From: a bacterium
GTDB taxonomy: Bacteria > Moduliflexota > Moduliflexia > Moduliflexales > JAUQPW01
Assembly (NCBI GenBank): GCA_030550175.1
Contig: JAUQPW010000048.1
Coordinates: 1 to 39,083, forward strand
Reading direction: 5' to 3'
DNA length: 39,083 nt
In this document: positions 24,775 to 34,318 of the stretch, one piece after another
Numbering within the stretch: the stretch's first letter is position 1
How the letters are laid out: the number at the start of each line of letters is the position of its first letter
Translations under genes and position numbers: made by a program
The notes under the pieces: generated by a model
Told to the model about the DNA's origin: nothing
The model's input: only the letters and a program-made list of their open reading frames with translations
Databases searched by the model: none

Positions 24775-26937
24775 ATGGACGAACTCATAGAAGTTTTTAT
24801 AGAAGAATCTACAGAGATTTTAGAATCCCTGGACCAAAACCTGTTGAAACTGGAACAACAGATTAACCGGGAAAATCCTGACCCGGAGCTGGTCAATCAA
24901 ATTTTTCGTTCCCTCCATACCCTCAAGGGAAACTCCGGTCTCGCCAGTGCAGATAAAATTAAGGAACTGACCCACAAAATGGAGTTCCTTTTAGATCTCT
25001 TACGAAAGAATAAAATTCGACTGACCGAGGCCTTCGTAGACTTGTTGTTTAAAGGGGTGGACATGGTAAAAATCCTGTTGAAAGAAGTTTCGACAGGAGT
25101 CGACCAGCAGGTGAACCTGTCTGACCTTCTGGCCCAAATGGACCATCTGATGGAAGGGGAGGTAACCCCGACAGAGAAGACATCTCCCCTCGACCTTTAT
25201 CATATTCCCAAAGAAATAAGTCGTGTCTTAACGGAATACGAAGAAGCACGTCTCTTAGATACTATCCAGAAGGGTATACCCATTTATGAACTGCTCTTAA
25301 ATCTTAAAATAACAGATCTGGAACGGACTATAAGCCAAATCCTTGAAAAGATAAACGGGTGGGGAGAGGTTATTACCAAACTTCCTATTTCAAAATCTTC
25401 GAGTACCTTTGATCTTCAGCTTAAAGTGATATTCGCCTGTAAATGGAACCTTTCAGAAGTTGTGGAGAATTTAAAGAATATTACAGAACTCCAGCCTACC
25501 GATTACGCCATTCAACCGCTTTTACCTGAAGATAAAACAATAAGTCAATCCCTCGGATTGGCTCCCTCTATACCTGTCGAAGAACCCAGGTCGACACCCC
25601 TGGAGACCTCTGTATCTATAGAGACGGCTCATGCTAAAGCTGTTGAGGAGCAGGGGAAACCGTTACCTGAAAAGGTAGAAAAGCAAACCCCCCTGCAGGA
25701 ACAACCTAAGTCGACAGGTGGAAGTGGAGAAAAAGAATCTTTAGAGTCATGGGGAAATACCGTACGGGTCGACATTAAAAAGCTGGATAATCTCATGAAT
25801 ATTGTGGGAGAGTTGGTTTTAGCTAAAGCTCGCTATCAACAAATAGAATCACAGATCGAACCCGATCCCAAATTACGGGTGCTATGGGATGAATTCAAAA
25901 AGAATAACAAATTTACTTCTAAAAAATTGGAAGACTTGCGTGAGGGGATCTTGCAGGTTCGTATGGTTCCTATTGGTCAGTTGTTTAGTCGATTCCCTCG
26001 CATTGTACGGGACTTAACCCGAACAGGGGAAAAAAAAGTCAGACTCATTCTCAAAGGAGAAGATACAGAACTCGATAAGGCTGTTATCGATGAAATGGGC
26101 GAGGTTCTGGTTCATATGATCCGAAACGCCGTGGATCACGGGATTGAACCTATTCCCCTCCGCCTGGAACGGAACAAACCCATCGAAGGGACCCTTATTC
26201 TCAACGCTTATCAGGAAGGAAGTCATATCGTTATCGAGGTCGAAGACGATGGGAGTGGTATCGATGTAGATAAACTGACCCAAAGGGCTATAGAACGAGG
26301 GCTTATCGAAAAAGGAGCTCATCTCAGTAAAAGTGAACTTCTAAGTGTTATGATGAGCACGGGAATCTCTACGGCTCAAACCATTACAGATATATCGGGG
26401 CGCGGCGTTGGAATGGACGCGGTTAAAAGTACCCTCTCTAAACTCAAGGGAACCATTGATTTTGAAACCGCGCCGGGTCTTGGAACCAGGTTTATCATCA
26501 AACTCCCCCTGACCCTGGCCATCATCCAGGTCTTGTTGGTGAAGGTAGTCGATCAGATTTATGCCATCCCTTTAACCTCTGTACTCGAAAGCTTTAAGAT
26601 GACCCGAGATAAAATAGAGTTGATTGATAAACAGGAAGTTACCCAACTCCGGGATATGATCCTTCCCCTTATGCGTCTGACCGATGCTTTTAACCTGCCT
26701 AACTCCCAGGGGAATAAAAACAGTTTTTATGTGGTCGTCGTAGGCCTGGCAGAAAGAAAAATCGGGGTCATTGTCGATGAACTCCTGGATCAACAAGAAA
26801 TTGTCATTAAACCTCTGGGGCGGTACCTGGCAGATACCCCAGGGTTTGCAGGGGCTACAACCCTAGGAGATGGTCGGGTCGTTCTCATTTTGGATGTTGC
26901 CGGATTGATCGAATCTTTAAATGCAAAATTTCGATAG
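24775..26937 (+). CDS. cheA: chemotaxis histidine kinase CheA
   Basis: This 720-residue kinase has the P1 phosphotransfer domain with His48 in RSLHTLKGNSG, a middle region (~150-245) with a YEEARLLDTIQKG-type domain found in many non-enterobacterial CheA proteins, a variable linker, and a P3 dimerisation helix pair (VRVDIKKLDNLMNIVGELV). The P4 ATPase follows with its N box HMIRNAVDHGIE, G1 DDGSGID and G2 GRGVGMDAVKS, then the P5 CheW-like domain (PLTLAIIQVLLVKV onwards). All catalytic motifs are intact. It should phosphorylate the linked receivers. No receiver is fused to it. No Shine-Dalgarno is evident before ATG 24775. CheW follows 26 bases later; receptors, CheR and CheB must be elsewhere. 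Confidence 0.95.
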   Translation: MDELIEVFIEESTEILESLDQNLLKLEQQINRENPDPELVNQIFRSLHTLKGNSGLASADKIKELTHKMEFLLDLLRKNKIRLTEAFVDLLFKGVDMVKILLKEVSTGVDQQVNLSDLLAQMDHLMEGEVTPTEKTSPLDLYHIPKEISRVLTEYEEARLLDTIQKGIPIYELLLNLKITDLERTISQILEKINGWGEVITKLPISKSSSTFDLQLKVIFACKWNLSEVVENLKNITELQPTDYAIQPLLPEDKTISQSLGLAPSIPVEEPRSTPLETSVSIETAHAKAVEEQGKPLPEKVEKQTPLQEQPKSTGGSGEKESLESWGNTVRVDIKKLDNLMNIVGELVLAKARYQQIESQIEPDPKLRVLWDEFKKNNKFTSKKLEDLREGILQVRMVPIGQLFSRFPRIVRDLTRTGEKKVRLILKGEDTELDKAVIDEMGEVLVHMIRNAVDHGIEPIPLRLERNKPIEGTLILNAYQEGSHIVIEVEDDGSGIDVDKLTQRAIERGLIEKGAHLSKSELLSVMMSTGISTAQTITDISGRGVGMDAVKSTLSKLKGTIDFETAPGLGTRFIIKLPLTLAIIQVLLVKVVDQIYAIPLTSVLESFKMTRDKIELIDKQEVTQLRDMILPLMRLTDAFNLPNSQGNKNSFYVVVVGLAERKIGVIVDELLDQQEIVIKPLGRYLADTPGFAGATTLGDGRVVLILDVAGLIESLNAKFR

Positions 26938-26963
26938 AAACTTAATCTAAAAATTTAAACACC

Positions 26964-27482
26964 ATGGATAATCCTACAGTTCCCACATTAACTACACAAG
27001 AAAATCCGAAAGAATTACCGTCAGGTGAGGATGAACAATTACAGCAAGTCTGTTTTAAGCTGGCCGACAGTGAATATGGGATCGATATTTTTCAAGTCCG
27101 TGAGATAATTAAACCTGTGGAAAATATGACTCCGGTCCCCCAGGCACCTTTTTTTGTAGAGGGAGTCATCGATCTGAGAGGAGACATTATTCCTATTTTA
27201 GATCTCAAAAAACGGTTTGATCTCGGCAAAACCGAGATGGGAAAGTCTACCCGGATTATTGTGGTGAAGCTAGCCGGAACATCAGGTGCGAACAGTATCA
27301 TCGTCGGTTTTTTAGTCGATCAGGTAACCGAAGTCCTCCGGGTTAAAAAAAGTGAAATCCAACCTGCTCCCGGTAAGGTGATGGGAATCGATTCCGAGTA
27401 TATTTGGGGTGTAGGAAAACGGGCCGGTCGCCTGATTATGCTCCTGGATGTAGAGCGCCTGCTCCTGGCCGACACGAAATAA
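26964..27482 (+). CDS. cheW: chemotaxis coupling protein CheW
   Basis: A 172-residue single CheW domain: CFKLADSEYGIDIFQVREII, PVPQAPFFVEGVIDLRGDIIPILDLKKRF, IIVGFLVDQVTEVLRV and GRLIMLLDVERLL. It links CheA to receptor arrays. The first ~25 residues are an extra hydrophilic tail. It closes the chemosensory gene group, and a 144-bp palindromic element starts ten bases after its stop. Confidence 0.95.
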   Translation: MDNPTVPTLTTQENPKELPSGEDEQLQQVCFKLADSEYGIDIFQVREIIKPVENMTPVPQAPFFVEGVIDLRGDIIPILDLKKRFDLGKTEMGKSTRIIVVKLAGTSGANSIIVGFLVDQVTEVLRVKKSEIQPAPGKVMGIDSEYIWGVGKRAGRLIMLLDVERLLLADTK

Positions 27483-27491
27483 AGCTTCACG

Positions 27492-27635
27492 ACACAAGGA
27501 CGCGGAGATATTAGGACGCGGGGACGCGGAGACAGGGGGACGTGGAGACAGGGTTCTCCGGTTCCCCAGGTTCCTGCGTTTTCATGTCTCCGTGTCTCCG
27601 TATCTTCCTGTCCCTGCATCCGGCGTCCTTGTGTC
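27492..27635 (+). repeat. GACGCGGAGA-type palindromic element with 13-bp terminal inverted repeats
   Basis: The ends GACACAAGGACGC (27492-27504) and GCGTCCTTGTGTC (27623-27635) are perfect inverted copies. Inside, GGACGCGGAGA-like words on the left are matched by TCTCCGTGTC-like words on the right. The 144-bp element lies between cheW and a glycosyltransferase whose start codon follows 11 bases later. It has the size and shape of a non-autonomous palindromic repeat; no transposase is nearby. Confidence 0.75.
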
Positions 27636-27646
27636 CCTGGGTTTCT

Positions 27647-28798
27647 GTGCCTTTATACAAAATTGCCCATATCATTACTAAACTCGAGCTGGGGGGCGCT
27701 CAACAAAATACCCTCTATACCCTTGCCCACCTGAACCAAACCTGGTTTCAACCCATCCTCATAACAGGCCTGGAGGGGGTTTTAGTAGAAGATGCCAATC
27801 GGCTCCAAGGGGTTACTCGCTACTATCTTCCCTCGCTTATTCGGGAAGTAAATCCAGTACAGGATTTTAAAGCTTTATTAGAGATCCGGCGGATACTGAT
27901 CAAAGAAAAACCGGTTATCGTTCATACCCATAGCTCTAAAGCCGGAATTGTAGGAAGATGGGCTGCGAAGCTGGCCGGGGTTCCCTTTATTATTCACTCC
28001 ATCCATGGCTTCGGGTTCCATGATCATCAAAATTTCCTTCAACAAAAACTTTTTATCTTCCTGGAACGGATCACTTCTCGGATTACAACCCGGTTTATTG
28101 CAGTTTCCCGAGCCAATATAGAAAAGGGAGTCGGGTTAAATTTATTTCATCCCTCTCAAGTCTCCTTAATCCGAAGCGGGATCGAAATCTCTTCCTTTCG
28201 AGATGTGATGTTAGACCGCCCGGTCAAATTAAAAGAACTCGGCCTTCCTCCCGATGTTCCTCTGGTAGGAATGATTGCCTGCTTTAAACCCCAGAAAGCC
28301 CCTTTAGATTTCATCGAGATGGCCTACCTGGTTCATCAACAAATACCTGAAGCTCACTTTCTGATGGTTGGCGATGGCGAACTTCGCTCCCAGATTGAGG
28401 CCCGCATTCAGGCCCTTCATCTAAGCCGGGTTGTCCACCTGGTTGGATGGCGAAGAGACATCCCGGAAATCTTACACCTGCTGAATATCCTGGTTCTGAC
28501 CTCTTTATGGGAAGGACTCCCCCGGGTATTTCCTCAAGCCATGGCCGCCGGTGTTCCTATTGTGGCGACTTGTGTGGACGGAGCTCCGGAGGCCGTTAGA
28601 GAGGGCCTGAACGGTTATCTCCTTCCACCCAGAGATATCAAAGGATTGGCCGAAAAAGTTATTTACCTCCTCCGACATCCTGACCTTGCCAGAAAGATGG
28701 GTCAGGAAGGGACCCGCCTGGTGGGTGAATTTGATATCGATGATATGGTTCGACAGCAAGAAGAACTTTATCTGACACTCCTAAATCCTTTTCCTTGA
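27647..28798 (+). CDS. family 4 glycosyltransferase
   Basis: I choose GTG 27647 (MPLYKIAHIITKLELGGAQ, 383 residues), since this is the usual GT4 N-terminus with its glycine-rich first loop. ATG 27542 would add 35 residues encoded by the palindromic element. Other GT4 marks: VIVHTHSSKAGIVGRWAAK, RFIAVSRANIEKGV, FLMVGDGELRSQIEA, and the acceptor-side motif SLWEGLPRVFPQAMAAGVP. The usual second Glu of the E-x7-E pair is Gln here, a variant I have seen in other members. It should be a GT-B fold retaining enzyme of capsule, exopolysaccharide or lipid-linked glycan synthesis; the sugar and acceptor are unknown. It may share a transcript with cheW. Confidence 0.9.
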   Translation: MPLYKIAHIITKLELGGAQQNTLYTLAHLNQTWFQPILITGLEGVLVEDANRLQGVTRYYLPSLIREVNPVQDFKALLEIRRILIKEKPVIVHTHSSKAGIVGRWAAKLAGVPFIIHSIHGFGFHDHQNFLQQKLFIFLERITSRITTRFIAVSRANIEKGVGLNLFHPSQVSLIRSGIEISSFRDVMLDRPVKLKELGLPPDVPLVGMIACFKPQKAPLDFIEMAYLVHQQIPEAHFLMVGDGELRSQIEARIQALHLSRVVHLVGWRRDIPEILHLLNILVLTSLWEGLPRVFPQAMAAGVPIVATCVDGAPEAVREGLNGYLLPPRDIKGLAEKVIYLLRHPDLARKMGQEGTRLVGEFDIDDMVRQQEELYLTLLNPFP

Positions 28799-28973
28799 AA
28801 TTCACATAACAAAAGCTACCTTTATATTTAAGATCTGCAAGATGGATAAAATCTTGTAAAAATCCTGGGAAATTATCTCGAGATGCGAAGCTTGATCGGT
28901 TCGAAATCGCTTTGAGCCTTCAGGTCTTGGCATATAGCAGGGTCTTTTAACAGAGACTCAGGAGGAAAAGACG

Positions 28974-29894
28974 ATGAGCAGAAATTCAGTCTTGAAGGGA
29001 TTTGTTGGATTGGTGATAACCCTCGTCCTGGCAGTTTCTCTTAGTCAGGTAGCTCAACCGGCTTTTAAACCTGTTATTCATCGTCATGCATCTGATCCAA
29101 AAGCTGCCTGGGTAAATTCTTATCAGATAGAGACCGAAAATGGAGTCATCGTCATCGATACCTCTTTGACGATTTCAGAAGGTAAAGCCATCCGAGCAGA
29201 AATAGAGGCTTTGAAAAAACCCCTTTTAGCCATCCTTCTGACCCACGGTCATCCCGATCATACCAACGGCTTATCCGAAGTACTGGGACCAGATAACGTA
29301 CCGGTTATAGCTACAGAAGGTGTGGATAAGGTTATGAGAACAACCTACACGCCGGAAAGAGAAGAAAGTGGTCGTAAGAGGCTCGGAGAGGAGTGGCCAC
29401 AAAAGAGAGTCTTTCCAACAAAAACCCTTCGGGACGGAGAGTCTATTACCCTGGGTGGGGTTACATTAACGGTTCACGATCTGGGTCCCGGGGAATCCCA
29501 TAGCGATTCTTACTGGGTCTTGGAAGGGGATGAAAAAGTTGCTTTTATCGGGGACGAGGTCATTAATAGAGCCCATGCCTATATGGCCGACGGGCATAGT
29601 AGCCAATGGTTGAAGAATCTGGATCGGTTAAAAATCGAGCTTAAAGCTATGAAGACAATTTACCCGGGTCATGGCGAACCGGGTTCCCTGGAGATACTGG
29701 ATTGGGAGAAGACCTATATCCAGGCTTATAGAGAAGCCGTTAAATCGCTGGCGAAAGGACAACCCACCCTGACCGAGGAAGCTAAGAAGGAACTCCAGGC
29801 CAGGATGGAAGCCTTTTTACCCCATGCTCCGTTAACCTACCTCATCGTATGGGGAGCCGACCCCGTCGCTGCCGAATTGGCCAGTGAAAAATAA
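28974..29894 (+). CDS. exported metallo-beta-lactamase-fold hydrolase
   Basis: A 306-residue protein with an N-terminal signal peptide (VLKGFVGLVITLVLAVSLS). The metal site is complete: THGHPDH (His91, His93, Asp95, His96), His176 in GPGESHSDS, Asp194 in FIGDEV and His233 in YPGHGEPG, consistent with a two-metal hydrolase. It lacks features that would identify a true beta-lactamase and could act on lactones, thioesters or other esters. AGGAGG lies eight bases before the ATG. The next gene starts 22 bases after its stop, so it probably opens the operon that continues with the intradiol dioxygenase. The 175 bases upstream hold no gene and no strong promoter that I can see. Confidence 0.88.
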   Translation: MSRNSVLKGFVGLVITLVLAVSLSQVAQPAFKPVIHRHASDPKAAWVNSYQIETENGVIVIDTSLTISEGKAIRAEIEALKKPLLAILLTHGHPDHTNGLSEVLGPDNVPVIATEGVDKVMRTTYTPEREESGRKRLGEEWPQKRVFPTKTLRDGESITLGGVTLTVHDLGPGESHSDSYWVLEGDEKVAFIGDEVINRAHAYMADGHSSQWLKNLDRLKIELKAMKTIYPGHGEPGSLEILDWEKTYIQAYREAVKSLAKGQPTLTEEAKKELQARMEAFLPHAPLTYLIVWGADPVAAELASEK

Positions 29895-29916
29895 ACCGAA
29901 AGGAGGATTAAAATCT

Positions 29917-30537
29917 ATGAAAAACTCTAGACCCTTTAACCAGACCCGCCGTGAATTTTTGCAAGCTTGTTTTACAATACCGGCTATAGGTGCAATGGTA
30001 TTACACGACGGATTAGAGGTTATTGCCCAGACACAAGGATTACCGCCAACTCCGGCTTGTGGGGATGAGGAGGACCTTACCCCACCCAACGCAGAAGGCC
30101 CTTTTTTCAAACCTAAATCTCCCAGGCGGACTTCGTTATTGGAACCGGGTATTACAGGGAGTAAACTCATCGTTACAGGACACGTTCTTTCGACAGATTG
30201 TAAGCCGATTACGGGAGCCCTTTTAGACTTTTGGCATGCAGACGCCAAAGGCGTCTACGATAATGTGGGCTACAAATTGCGAGGTCACCAGTTCTCTGAT
30301 GAAGCCGGACGCTATTATCTGGAAACCATTGTTCCCGGGCTATATCCGGGAAGGACGCGCCACATCCATGTAAAAGTCCAGGCACCACATAAACCGATTC
30401 TGACTACCCAACTCTACTTTCCCGGAGAGCAACTTAACAACACCGACTTTCTCTTTAGACCTGAGCTACTCATGAAAATCCAGGATTCCAACGATGGCAA
30501 GACAGCTACATTTAACTTTGTTCTGAATGTGAGTTAG
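29917..30537 (+). CDS. Tat-exported intradiol ring-cleavage dioxygenase
   Basis: I start at ATG 29917, which follows AAAGGAGG; a GTG at 29884 overlaps the previous gene. The 206-residue protein has a Tat signal (QTRREFLQACFTIPAIGAMVL) and the non-heme Fe(III) ligands of catechol/protocatechuate-type intradiol enzymes: Tyr114 (GVYDN), Tyr143 (GLYPGR), His149 and His151 (RHIHVKV). The domain is complete but short, lacking the N-terminal helical dimer domain of catechol 1,2-dioxygenases. An extracytoplasmic location is unusual for classical catechol enzymes. Exported relatives are associated with aromatic polymers or extracellular phenolics; the substrate here is unknown. It may share a transcript with the metallo-beta-lactamase-fold gene. 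Confidence 0.9.
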   Translation: MKNSRPFNQTRREFLQACFTIPAIGAMVLHDGLEVIAQTQGLPPTPACGDEEDLTPPNAEGPFFKPKSPRRTSLLEPGITGSKLIVTGHVLSTDCKPITGALLDFWHADAKGVYDNVGYKLRGHQFSDEAGRYYLETIVPGLYPGRTRHIHVKVQAPHKPILTTQLYFPGEQLNNTDFLFRPELLMKIQDSNDGKTATFNFVLNVS

Positions 30538-30552
30538 TAAAGCGAGAGCTTT

Positions 30553-31644
30553 ATGAACCAGGATCGTGTTTTCAACGCTAAAAGGCGTAAACTTTTACGA
30601 AAGCATATCCCTCTTAGCGAGAATGTAGTCACTGTAGGGCTCTTTGGTATTCTGATAGGGGTAGGTCTCTGGGTCTTTGCCCAGAGACATCACTATGATC
30701 CCAAAGAGCGGACCCTTTCCCCGGAACAACTCTTGCAAAGCTCCCATCCAGAAAAACTGTATACTCCTCCCTTAAAACCCTGGGTGGAGCCGGGAATGGA
30801 TATCAAACCTGCCACCGCCGACCTGGGCATTTTTCCTGAGGCCATCCTGGATCAGGACTGGCAGGTGGCGTCCCGTTTGAAACAGTTCAATCCGGATAAT
30901 CTTTTTGAAAAAATCGACGGAGAAGCGGAAAAATTCATTCGACAAGGATTTAAGGCGCTGTACTATATAGTATTAAAATCAAAGGATGATGGAAGCGAAT
31001 TGTCGATTGAACTTTTTGATCAGGGTAGTGCCACAGGAAGTATAGGGATTTTTTCGGATCATTGGTCCGATGACAAGGAGATTCAACAAAATGGTCCAGT
31101 GACCTTTTTTAAGACCTCCAACGGAGCCATTGGAAGAAAAGGCAGGTACTTTTTTAGAATAGCCGGAGATCGGGAAAGTGAAAAGATCCGCAAAAAATCC
31201 GAACAGGTGGCCGGAGCGTTTTCCCAATTAAAAGAACCTGAGGAAAATGTTTCAGAGGAGTTTCAAATCCTCAGCCAGGGATTGGAGATTCCCTCCAGCC
31301 TGATCACGTTTCAAAGTAAGAACGTTTTTCAATTTGATTTTCTCAAGGATTTTTGGTTCGGTCAATTCAATTCCAACGACCCTGCCCGGGCTTTTGTTCA
31401 TCGAGCGGGGTCCCCGGAAGAAGCCAAAAAGCTGTTAGAGGAAATCCTCAATGAACAGAGCTTCGACTATGAAAAAGTTGAAGAGACAGAATGGGGGGTG
31501 ATACTGCAACATAATTATTTGAAAAACTATTTTGTGATAAGTCAGCAAGGTTCTTTTATCTTCGGGATTGAAAACCTGGCCGACAAAAACCAAATTCAGC
31601 CGATCATGGAGAAATTTGCAAGGGGGTTTCAACATGGGCAGTAA
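30553..31644 (+). CDS. DUF6599-type membrane-anchored protein
   Basis: This 363-residue protein has a basic N-terminus, one transmembrane segment (VVTVGLFGILIGVGLWVFA, residues ~26-44) and a large extracytoplasmic part. The region LFEKIDGEAEKFIRQGFKAL, with IELFDQGSATGSIGIFSDH and a later second half of similar style, matches the DUF6599 pattern as I remember it. Its function is unknown. It lacks cysteines and obvious catalytic motifs, so it may be a structural or substrate-presenting partner. Its stop overlaps the start of the DUF362 gene by 11 bases, which argues for translational coupling and joint function with the Fe-S genes that follow. Confidence 0.7.
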   Translation: MNQDRVFNAKRRKLLRKHIPLSENVVTVGLFGILIGVGLWVFAQRHHYDPKERTLSPEQLLQSSHPEKLYTPPLKPWVEPGMDIKPATADLGIFPEAILDQDWQVASRLKQFNPDNLFEKIDGEAEKFIRQGFKALYYIVLKSKDDGSELSIELFDQGSATGSIGIFSDHWSDDKEIQQNGPVTFFKTSNGAIGRKGRYFFRIAGDRESEKIRKKSEQVAGAFSQLKEPEENVSEEFQILSQGLEIPSSLITFQSKNVFQFDFLKDFWFGQFNSNDPARAFVHRAGSPEEAKKLLEEILNEQSFDYEKVEETEWGVILQHNYLKNYFVISQQGSFIFGIENLADKNQIQPIMEKFARGFQHGQ

Positions 31645-32668
31645 AAAATATCCACATGCAGACTATCAAAAGGAACCTATAAGCCGGCGAGAGTTTATTA
31701 AACAAGGGGTCGCCGTTGCAGCCATGAGTGCGGCAGCAGGCTATCTGATGCTGGCTCCTGAAAACTATCCTCTCTCATTAAGAGACGTTACCGGCTTACG
31801 AAGTCAACCTAAAGAAAAACCGTTTCAATTACCCGATTTTCGGGTTCCCAAGGAGGCCGGAGTCTTTGATATCGGCATAGGCCGGAATGGAAGTGTAGGT
31901 GTTAAACTGAGAAAAGCCCTGGACGCCATCGGTGGAATTACCCGATATATAAAACCTGGAGATGTGGTTCTCATCAAACCGAATGTCGCCTTTGACCGCC
32001 CACCCATGTTAGGGGCCACCACCAATCCAGAGATCATTGAAGAACTGATCCGTCTTTTACTGGTAGAGGGTCGTGCTCGAGAAGTGCGGGTGGCCGATAA
32101 TCCCATTGAGTCACCTGTAGATTGTTTTGCTAAGAGTGGAATTCGTTTAGCTACCGAACGCGCAGGAGGGAAGGTTTATCTTCCGGATAGCAATGCCTTC
32201 GAGATTTTGTACACACCCGGTGCCACGTTAATCGAACAGTGGCCTTTTTTCAAAAGACCTTTTCAAAATGTAAATAAAGTCATCGGGGTGGCTCCGGTGA
32301 AGGATCATAATCTCTGCTATGCTTCTATGGGAATCAAAAACTGGTACGGGCTACTGGGGGGTCGTCGGAATCAGTTCCATCAGAATATCCATGAAATTGT
32401 CTCGGATCTGTCTATAATGATCAAACCAACTTTGACGATTTTGGATGGAACCCGCATTTTAATGAAAAACGGCCCTACCGGAGGTGATCCCTCGGATGTT
32501 AAGCCGGCAGATGTGATTATGGCCGGGGTTGATCCGGTCGCCATGGACGCCTGGGCCTTTGAAAATCTTTTGGAACGAAAGGAAAAACTCCCGGAGTATC
32601 TTTACAAAGCTGAGCAAAAGGGGAGTGGAAAGATAGATTTCCGGGGAAGAATCAAGGAGGTTGTATGA
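31634..32668 (+). CDS. Tat-exported DUF362 protein
   Basis: ATG 31634 follows AAGGGGG and gives a 344-residue protein with a Tat signal ([20 protein letters not shown]). The body matches DUF362: [70 protein letters not shown] and [18 protein letters not shown]362 proteins are common beside ferredoxin-like or molybdenum/tungsten redox genes and many carry Fe-S clusters; this one has no ferredoxin cysteine motif, so electrons may come from the polyferredoxin encoded next. The activity of the family is not defined. Its end overlaps the following start as ATGA, strong evidence for co-translation. Confidence 0.88.
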   Translation: MGSKKYPHADYQKEPISRREFIKQGVAVAAMSAAAGYLMLAPENYPLSLRDVTGLRSQPKEKPFQLPDFRVPKEAGVFDIGIGRNGSVGVKLRKALDAIGGITRYIKPGDVVLIKPNVAFDRPPMLGATTNPEIIEELIRLLLVEGRAREVRVADNPIESPVDCFAKSGIRLATERAGGKVYLPDSNAFEILYTPGATLIEQWPFFKRPFQNVNKVIGVAPVKDHNLCYASMGIKNWYGLLGGRRNQFHQNIHEIVSDLSIMIKPTLTILDGTRILMKNGPTGGDPSDVKPADVIMAGVDPVAMDAWAFENLLERKEKLPEYLYKAEQKGSGKIDFRGRIKEVV

Positions 32669-34311
32669 GCCTATCCAGACCCATCACCCTTCAAGAAAAA
32701 ACACGAAAATTCCTACGCCTCACGCAGGTACGGGTTTTTTCCCAGGTGGTATTCTTCGGACTGTTCCTATTCTCAGTCTGGGCAACCTGGACCTCTCGCC
32801 TGGAAGGTTATCCGGTTTCCAGGCTTCTGGAAATGGATCCCCTGGTTGCAGTCTCTACGGCCTTGTCTACCGGATATATCTATCGATATCTGGGATGGGC
32901 CCTGGGAATTATCGTACTGACCTTCCTCTTTGGAAGAGTTTTCTGTAACTGGATCTGTCCATTTGGAACCTTACATCAATTCGTAAATTACCTTTTTAAT
33001 ATCCAACCCAACTCAAAACGGATCGAGCAAAACCGATATCACCCGGCTCAGTATTTTAAATACGCCATCCTGGTGGTTTTTTTGATTATGGCGGCATTGG
33101 GAGCCCTCCAGATTGGACTGTTAGATCCTATCGTCATGATGTACCGGGGTTTTGCCACCTTTGTATCTTCGGCCTGGAACATGCTGATAAGCGCTATAAC
33201 CCCCCTCTTTGTCAGGGTCGGAATCGAGGCCTCCTGGTCGGATACTTTAAAGTTCTCTCCGGGTGCAGCCCATCGGATTTTTGTGGGATCCTTTTGGATT
33301 GGTTTATGGTTTCTCCTTTTTGTAGCTTTAAATCTGTGGAAACCCAGGTTTTTCTGCCGATTTGTTTGTCCTTTGGGAGCTTTTTTGGGAGTGCTTTCCC
33401 GTTATTCGCTCTTTAGAATCAATCGAGATGTCACCAAATGCACCGATTGTAATCTCTGCCTGACCCGCTGTGAAGGGGCTGCAGATCCCCAAAGTATGGT
33501 CCGAAAAAGCGAGTGCTTTTCCTGTATGAATTGTATCGATGATTGCCCGGAGGATGCACTCCAATTTACCATGATTGGATTGGATAGAAAACAAGTAGTT
33601 GAAGCCCCGGATATCTCCCGGCGTCGTCTCGTTTTTGCCGGGATTACCGGATTGCTGGCTTTCCCGTTACTCCGGAATAACGGAACCGCTACCGATGAGA
33701 ATTTCTCTCCCCACATGATTCGACCACCCGGTTCGGTGGCCGAGCCTGAATTTTTAAAAAAATGTATCAAATGCGATCAGTGTATTAACGTGTGCCCTAC
33801 CAACGTTCTGCAACCGGCAACCCTCAAGGAAGGGGGTTTTGAAACGCTCTGGACCCCCGTTATGAATTTCAATATTGGCCACTGCCAGCTTAACTGTACC
33901 CTCTGTTCCGAAGTCTGTCCAACCGGAGCCATTCGTAAAATCACCGTCGCTGAAAAACTGGGTAAAGGTGAATATACCCACAAAGGACCCATTGTCCTGG
34001 GAACTGCTTTTATCAACACTACCCGATGTCTCCCCTGGGCAAACCAGATCCCTTGCGTGGTGTGTGAAGAGGTTTGTCCCGTTTCACCTAAAGCCATACA
34101 GACCATCGATGAAGAAGTCAAAGATGTTTTTGGGAAAATGGTCGTCCTGAATAAACCTTTTATCGTTCCAGACTTATGCATCGGTTGTGGTATCTGCCAG
34201 CATGAGTGTCCCGTTCAGGACGACCCTGCGGTTTATGTAACCGCTATCGGGGAAAGTCGATCCAGGAGTCGTAGGCTTTTACTCCATTTCAGAAGTAGCA
34301 CAAGCAAATGA
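32665..34311 (+). CDS. NapH-NapG-like fused membrane polyferredoxin
   Basis: The first ~250 of 548 residues resemble NapH: several transmembrane helices and paired CxxxCP motifs (FCNWICPFG at Cys94/98, CRFVCPLG at Cys231/235), then two ferredoxin sites (Cys259-269, Cys284-294). A twin-arginine-like [16 protein letters not shown] follows, then a NapG-like part with IRPPG, then [12 protein letters not shown] (367-377), [13 protein letters not shown] (407-418), Cys455 with CVVCEEVCP (464-471) and [12 protein letters not shown] (505-515). I count six [4Fe-4S] sites. In nitrate-reductase systems NapH and NapG are separate and move electrons from quinol to the periplasm; here they look fused. No napA-like reductase is present, so the likely acceptors are its operon partners. 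Confidence 0.85.
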   Translation: MSLSRPITLQEKTRKFLRLTQVRVFSQVVFFGLFLFSVWATWTSRLEGYPVSRLLEMDPLVAVSTALSTGYIYRYLGWALGIIVLTFLFGRVFCNWICPFGTLHQFVNYLFNIQPNSKRIEQNRYHPAQYFKYAILVVFLIMAALGALQIGLLDPIVMMYRGFATFVSSAWNMLISAITPLFVRVGIEASWSDTLKFSPGAAHRIFVGSFWIGLWFLLFVALNLWKPRFFCRFVCPLGAFLGVLSRYSLFRINRDVTKCTDCNLCLTRCEGAADPQSMVRKSECFSCMNCIDDCPEDALQFTMIGLDRKQVVEAPDISRRRLVFAGITGLLAFPLLRNNGTATDENFSPHMIRPPGSVAEPEFLKKCIKCDQCINVCPTNVLQPATLKEGGFETLWTPVMNFNIGHCQLNCTLCSEVCPTGAIRKITVAEKLGKGEYTHKGPIVLGTAFINTTRCLPWANQIPCVVCEEVCPVSPKAIQTIDEEVKDVFGKMVVLNKPFIVPDLCIGCGICQHECPVQDDPAVYVTAIGESRSRSRRLLLHFRSSTSK

Positions 34312-34318
34312 GAAACGG

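Noticed and set aside
27542..27646. ATG start for the glycosyltransferase with a 35-residue extension
   Set aside because: The extension is translated repeat sequence with no family similarity; GTG 27647 gives the usual GT4 N-terminus.
28799..28973. tRNA or small RNA between the glycosyltransferase and the hydrolase genes
   Set aside because: I found no cloverleaf, TTCGA-type loop or terminator in this gap, nor any tRNA elsewhere in the window.
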